A stretch of 64,000 bases of DNA. Source: Pohlia nutans. Lineage: Eukaryota; Streptophyta; Bryopsida; Bryales; Mniaceae. The translations under genes and the position numbers were made by a program. The notes beneath the pieces were generated by a model. It made no database searches. It worked only from the letters and a program-made list of their open reading frames with translations, and had not been told where the DNA came from. Shown piece by piece: positions 59,301-64,000 of this stretch; position 1 is the stretch's first letter; each line of letters begins with the position of its first letter. The stretch covers positions 18,966,001 to 19,030,000 of the forward strand of contig CM040090.1 in assembly GCA_022496805.1 (NCBI GenBank), written 5' to 3'.

Positions 59301-60809
59301 TTGATCAATGACATATCAGTAATTGAATCAAATTCCATGTGTAACGCACATCCATGTATGAACAAAACTTGACTCTACAAGTTGCCTTACCACCTCATTC
59401 AACAACTATGTCTTATTCAGCATCAATGTCTTCTTCCTAGGCCTCCGATTCCTCACAACTTTTATTGAGGTCCGGCGTCACGTGATTGATGAGCCTTGTA
59501 CAAAAAATCAATCATTCATGTACCCAAGCATTGCCTTGGCAAAAATCACAAAACATAGAAAAAGAAGATGAAATGGTACAGACTCGTGTAGCATTTGGCA
59601 ATGAATTCATGAGACTCATGAAGAAAACATGGATTTAGAGAAAGGTTATGTTCTACAATCTGCCACTACAATCCAACACCTACAAATGTCGACCTTTATT
59701 GATCAATCCTCTTTTTCTATAGAGAATTTGAACGACAATGACAAGGAAACATTCCAATCAAGCTCATTGAGCTACGCTTTGAGAGTTGGATGATCAACCT
59801 GCAATATTCAAGGCCTAAAGTAAAGCACTTCTTTCAATAAAATTTGAAAGCTCTAACCCTTAAAATAGGAGCCCCGGAAACAAAAATAAAATTTCATATA
59901 AGTGGGAATTTCTGAATAGAAAACCAAAAAAAAAAAATCGGACATAGATTTGGTTGTCTTCTATTGTGTCACAACTTCTCGCGAAGCTCCTATATGATCG
60001 TCGACGATTGCCAAACCAAGATTTTTGTGAGAGACATATAAATAGGCGAGCTAACTCTGAGCTTGCCAGCTCAAAACACGTTGGTCTATAACTATAGTAA
60101 AGACACTAGAGTTATCCTTTAACTTTGTAAACATTCAAACCCAATCAAAACTTAATGCAAGTGCAATACAATATAAGAATATAATTTTCCAAGTTAGATC
60201 AAAAGTCCATTTCCGCTTCATCATATATAAAACAACATCTGCATCTAGCACAAGCTAGCATATCTTCGCAAAGCTCATCCCCAATATCAACGCAAAGCTC
60301 TTCTTCTCGTCTTGCTGCTGCCTCAACCTAGCATGGCAATCAATGGTCAATTTCTGACGTTCACACTCGCAATATCTGCAAGCTAGCTACCCAAATGTCT
60401 AATTAGAAAGCCCAAATGACATATAATTTGCAAGCTACCCCAAGTTGTATTAGAAAATTCTCTTAAACAAAAAAGAAGTAATTTTGCAAACACAAAGCTA
60501 TTGAGGTTGGACATCTAGTCATTAATTCAAGTAAGCAAGAAATGAATTCACGACTGAAGTGAGGCACTAATCTTTTTCCATCTAGTTTTGTTAAGCATTC
60601 ACAGTTCCAAATGTACCATTTCTTGTACTCTTTCTCAAATTTGGATCCGCCAATGTAAGAGCTACCAAGGTCCCTCTCTTTTTGCATTTCAGTGCTCGTG
60701 CAAGTACTTTGTCTTCGCTCTCTGTGTCCGTCTCTTCATCGTCATCAACCTCCTCATAGGCCCCCTTCTAAGATAGTGATGGTTTTGCCTTCAACTTTGA
60801 ACCTACCCC
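59301..60809. other. Intergenic, no gene recognised
   Basis: No coding or RNA feature. A possible isolated TAACCCTTAAAATAGG end lies near 59853. Confidence 0.35.
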
Positions 60810-61646
60810 CATTACAAAAAGAATAAGGCCTCCAAAAGGCTGTGAACTCAGCCAAGCTGCCATGCATAAACAATAAAATAATAATATTGAACATAAAAAT
60901 TAAAATTCAAAAAAATTCAAAAATAAAATTTAAAAATAAAATCTGACGTGTCACCATTTCGGCGAGGTCAGATTAGAATTTTTTTTTTAATTTGAGATTT
61001 GTTTTTTGTTTTTTGTTTTTTTAACCCTTTAAGGTCCCAATTTAACATTGTTTTCAAAGACTTGTTATAAAATGGTTGATGAAAAACAAAAATGGAGTTG
61101 ATAAAAAAAGCAAAGTTGTAAATGTCAATGTGAAGGTAACATCTGTACGGTTGGATTCATCATATTTATTATTGACATTATTTAATTGATTTTGTAAGGT
61201 TTTCTCTCGAAATTCAATTTAAAATCCAAAATTAACGTAAAAATATTTAAAAATATTGTACCGAAATTGGAATAACATGCACTACAAGATGGTATGGTTT
61301 CCATTATTTGATTCTACTTACTATGGAAAATCATATTTAAGGTCTCACTTTTTGAACTAAGATTGAAACTTGACATGAACCACTTTTGTAATTTTTTAAA
61401 AATTCACATTATTTTATTTTGAAGATCCATACCATACAAATGGTAGTCAATTAGCACAAGAATCAAGAGATTTTTGGATGGATGAAAAACATCACCGTAT
61501 GTGGTGAAGGGATGCAACAGAAAACATCTAGCGTCCACAATATGGACGTTGGCACGTCAAAGGGTTAATATTATTATATTTTTATTTTTGCATGGCAGTT
61601 TGGTTGAGTTCGCAGCCTTTTGAAGGTCTGAATTTCTTTTGTAATG
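60810..61646. mobile_element. Long-TIR element, interrupted
   Basis: Arms of about 80 bp (60810-60890 and 61565-61646) are inverted; they share CATTACAAAA, AAAAGGCTG and CTGCCATGCA. The piggyBac-like MITE at 61021-61568 is inserted near the start of the right arm. Target duplication was not determined. Confidence 0.7.
61021..61568. mobile_element. piggyBac-like MITE, family P, uninterrupted
   Basis: TTAA-CCCTTTAAGGTCCC and GGCACGTCAAAGGG-TTAA bound 548 bp. A palindrome CGTCCA-CAATA-TGGACG (about 61532-61548) lies just inside the right end. TTAA at 61337 is the empty version of the site occupied in the 55234 copy. Confidence 0.9.
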
Positions 61647-62214
61647 CTTCGGATTCAAAATATGAGTCATAGAACAACTGAACACAAGACATACCAGTAC
61701 TAAATTAGAACTGTGGTTTACGTAATGAGTTCAGTCAATATTATACAAATATAGTTTAATCTCAAAAGTTCTGAACTCCTTTCTAAGCTTCAGATGCAGA
61801 ATTTGAATGACTGACATGAATGACAGACCCGTGGAAGAACAGAGAGAATTGATAAAAAAATTCAAACACCCAAAAAGCCAAAGGATCATGATGATTGTGG
61901 TGTCCAGCATCAACGGGGCAATCTGTGTAGTGTAGTGATTCACTGATGACAAAACCCACCTTGAAGTTAAAATTCAGTTCCTGGGGTCAGTCAGTTCCGT
62001 CTACTATGTTACAGAGTTTGTTGTGCTTTGAATTTGCCATCAACACAATTGACATTCCAAAGTGGCCTGCACTTCAATCCAAGCAAGCATGCCAGCCATT
62101 ACAGACAGACAACTACGGTTAAGTCAGTTCTCCGGCCTACTCACTACATACTGGTATAAATTTCAGCATTCTGACTTGGACAGATTTTCAGTGCCACTCT
62201 GAACTGCATCAGCA
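61647..62214. other. Intergenic, no feature
   Basis: No supported feature. Confidence 0.4.
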
Positions 62215-62639
62215 CTAAGGTAGACGACCTGTTTCCGATCAGGCCCCCAATCACGCAGTATAGGGCGACCTATTTCCGTGAACTAGCCTGCATTATTTTG
62301 GAATTCATTTGTAAACGGTGATGGAAACATGTTTCTTCTTAATATGGAATGGTTGGCACCAAGAATGGAAACTTGTTACCGAGTTACTATGATATCATGT
62401 GTTCTCCAAATCTAGTTTTGCAGTTCTTGGAAATAGGTCAGCCTATGTTGCGAGAACGGGTTGGAGAGAATCTTCACTTTGAAAATTTGTAGTAAATTCA
62501 ATATTGCCCCAAAATTTGTTCAAAAATATGTGACCTTCAAATCTATTTCCCTACACTGCAAAATTATTTGCCTATTTGTTACTCCACCGGAAGTGTGCTG
62601 AATTGCTTAAGGTGATCGGAAACAGGTCGTCTACCTTAG
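62215..62639. mobile_element. MITE with 27-bp perfect TIR
   Basis: The first 27 bp, beginning CTAAGGTAGACGACCTG, are perfectly inverted at 62613-62639. Length 425 bp, no coding capacity. No clear target duplication. It abuts the next element. Confidence 0.85.
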
Positions 62640-62641
62640 GC

Positions 62642-62956
62642 GAGCATCTCCACTAGCACTCTGGATACGGCTCTGGCTATAGAAAAATAAATGAGACTGA
62701 ATTGGTGAACATTTTATTTGGCCCGTGACATTGAATAATCCACTAAACATCAGGGCCCTCTAAATCACTCTTGCTAGTGTATCTTCTCTTCTTAATTGCA
62801 CATCATGATTACACAATCCATACATGGTGACTTGTGAGTGTCTCACTTACTATTTTCAAGAGTCTAATTGGGTGATGTTGGTGGGGAACTACATGGTGAA
62901 GTCTAACTTTTTGGATGACCTTCAGAGTGCAATCCATAGTGTTAGTGGAAATGTTC
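62642..62956. mobile_element. GAGCATCTCC-type MITE, 315 bp
   Basis: Left GAGCATCTCCACTAGCACT and right AGTGTTAGTGGAAATGTTC are inverted over about 24 bp. Ends resemble the PIF/Harbinger-like MITEs at 13954 and 40845. TAA follows on the right but the left flank does not match, perhaps because the neighbouring element inserted there. Confidence 0.65.
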
Positions 62957-62984
62957 TAAACCCCCAACTCTAAATCTCCCGCAA

Positions 62985-63005
62985 CCCCCCCCCCCCCCCC
63001 CCCCC
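62985..63005. repeat. Poly-C run
   Basis: An uninterrupted run of about 21 C residues, followed by more C-rich sequence. Its length is likely to be unstable or misassembled. Confidence 0.9.
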
Positions 63006-63234
63006 ATACCCCCCCTCCCCCCTTTCATTGTAAATGCAAGCCCTTTTTTCTGAAATTTTCATTTTGGGCACCCAAGGGTTTTTTTTGACAATTATTTTTT
63101 GCAAATATGGAGCCTACCACTTCAAATTAGTTTAGGAGGACCTCCTCAAGAATTTTGAACCCTTGAAAGAGAGGGTTATTTTTGAAGGTAAGCCCCTACA
63201 TTCACAAAATAGGGGGTAGCTTTGTCCTCTTGCA

Positions 63235-63265
63235 TTAGCCCCTAAAGGACTGGGGGTGTTGAACT
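63235..63265 (+). repeat. piggyBac-like terminus, no partner in window
   Basis: TTAG-CCCCTAAAGGACTGGG matches the left end of the 45506 element with one TTAA change. Its right end would lie beyond the window or is lost. Confidence 0.4.
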
Positions 63266-64000
63266 TAGCTCTTGTAGCAAGCTCAATTCCTCATTAATGT
63301 GGGATGATTTTGACGACCAGCACAGTTGAAATTAAAGAAGACTTACGTAGCTTTTTTATGATAAAAAGATCGACAAAATCGCACAAGTTTTGAAAAAATG
63401 CCACCGTTGAGAAGATTCACATGGAACTTGTTTCGGGTATTTTGTACACATGCTAAAATTGGATTGTTTAAAAGTGCTCCGAAAAATCTAAAATTTTTAC
63501 AATGAGTAGAATTCATCATTTTAAACATGTGCAAAAAATTCAAGTAATTTGGAAGTATGACGAGGAAGATATAAGGGTCTGAAGTGACACCTAAATACCC
63601 TTCGTGCAACTCAAAAAAACCACCAAAAATCGCTCACCTAATGAATATCCAATCAAGAAGTACCTACAGATTTGGCTCTCAAAAAGAATCAAGATCACGC
63701 AATTCTCTATTTACACACTTGGCCATATAATCATGCACTTGGCCCAGAAGCATTAAAAAAATTGTTTAAAATATTGTCTAAAAAACAACAATTTTTGTCT
63801 TTCTACAATTACTGTCATTGTAAATAAACAATTCTTTAATTTCTTTTTTATTCTTTTTTCTTTTCTTTTATCTTTTCTTTATCTTGTTTCTTTCTTGTCT
63901 TCATTTTCTTTTCCTTCTTGTCTTCTTCTTTTTCTTCTGTTTTGTTCTGTTATGTTCTTTAAATTACTTTAAATAATTTTTCTTTAATTGCTTTTGTTTT
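63266..64000. other. AT- and pyrimidine-rich sequence
   Basis: No gene recognised. From 63836 to the end the plus strand is an impure TTC/TTTC polypyrimidine tract. Confidence 0.5.

Noticed and set aside
59730..59830. DNDKETFQ and following text as the C-terminus of the Tc1 relic
   Set aside because: The match is short, out of frame in parts and more than 600 bp away; not strong enough to include in the relic.

Overview
The window is nuclear DNA of a land plant. It is AT-rich and gene-poor and is crowded with DNA transposons. Plant origin is shown by a spliced beta-tubulin gene, a spliced chloroplast-type RETICULATA-related (DUF3411) gene, a seven-bladed WD40 gene of the JINGUBANG type, and plant-like splice sites and TATA boxes. 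Clear Tc1-like (DD34E) and piggyBac-like elements are not typical of flowering plants. I therefore lean towards a bryophyte, lycophyte or fern, but this is inference only.

Layout. 0-4.4 kb: transposon debris. 4.4-7.0 kb: beta-tubulin on the minus strand (three coding exons plus a probable leader intron). 8.5-12.4 kb: RETICULATA-related gene on the plus strand (four coding exons; intron 1 holds a piggyBac-like MITE). 16.4-17.6 kb: single-exon WD40 gene on the minus strand. 20.0-22.3 kb: a 2.3-kb element with 8-bp target duplications and a captured, broken gene fragment. 25.3-26.3 kb: kelch-like relic behind a good TATA box. 27-38 kb: no recognised gene, many non-autonomous elements. 38.8-39.2 kb: intact single-exon gene for an unrecognised 132-residue protein. 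42.5-44.2 kb: complete Tc1-like element with an open 341-codon transposase. 45.1-50.0 kb: a 4.4-kb piggyBac-like element with a broken transposase, inserted in an older PIF/Harbinger-like MITE. 50.5-62 kb: nested TTAA-type MITEs, a truncated LINE, a lone 5S rRNA sequence and an interrupted Tc1 relic. 62-64 kb: MITEs and low-complexity sequence.

The strongest theme is a layered record of TTAA-specific (piggyBac-type) transposition. About fifteen termini of the form TTAA-CCCYTWAA occur. Two nested insertions have uninterrupted sibling copies in the same window, which fix the TTAA target duplication and the insertion order. Several termini carry a short palindrome just inside one end. Other elements show TA (Tc1/mariner-like), TTA/TAA (PIF/Harbinger-like), AAT and 8-bp target duplications. 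The host genes are unrelated housekeeping or developmental genes and do not form a pathway. No CRISPR array or operon-like system is present.
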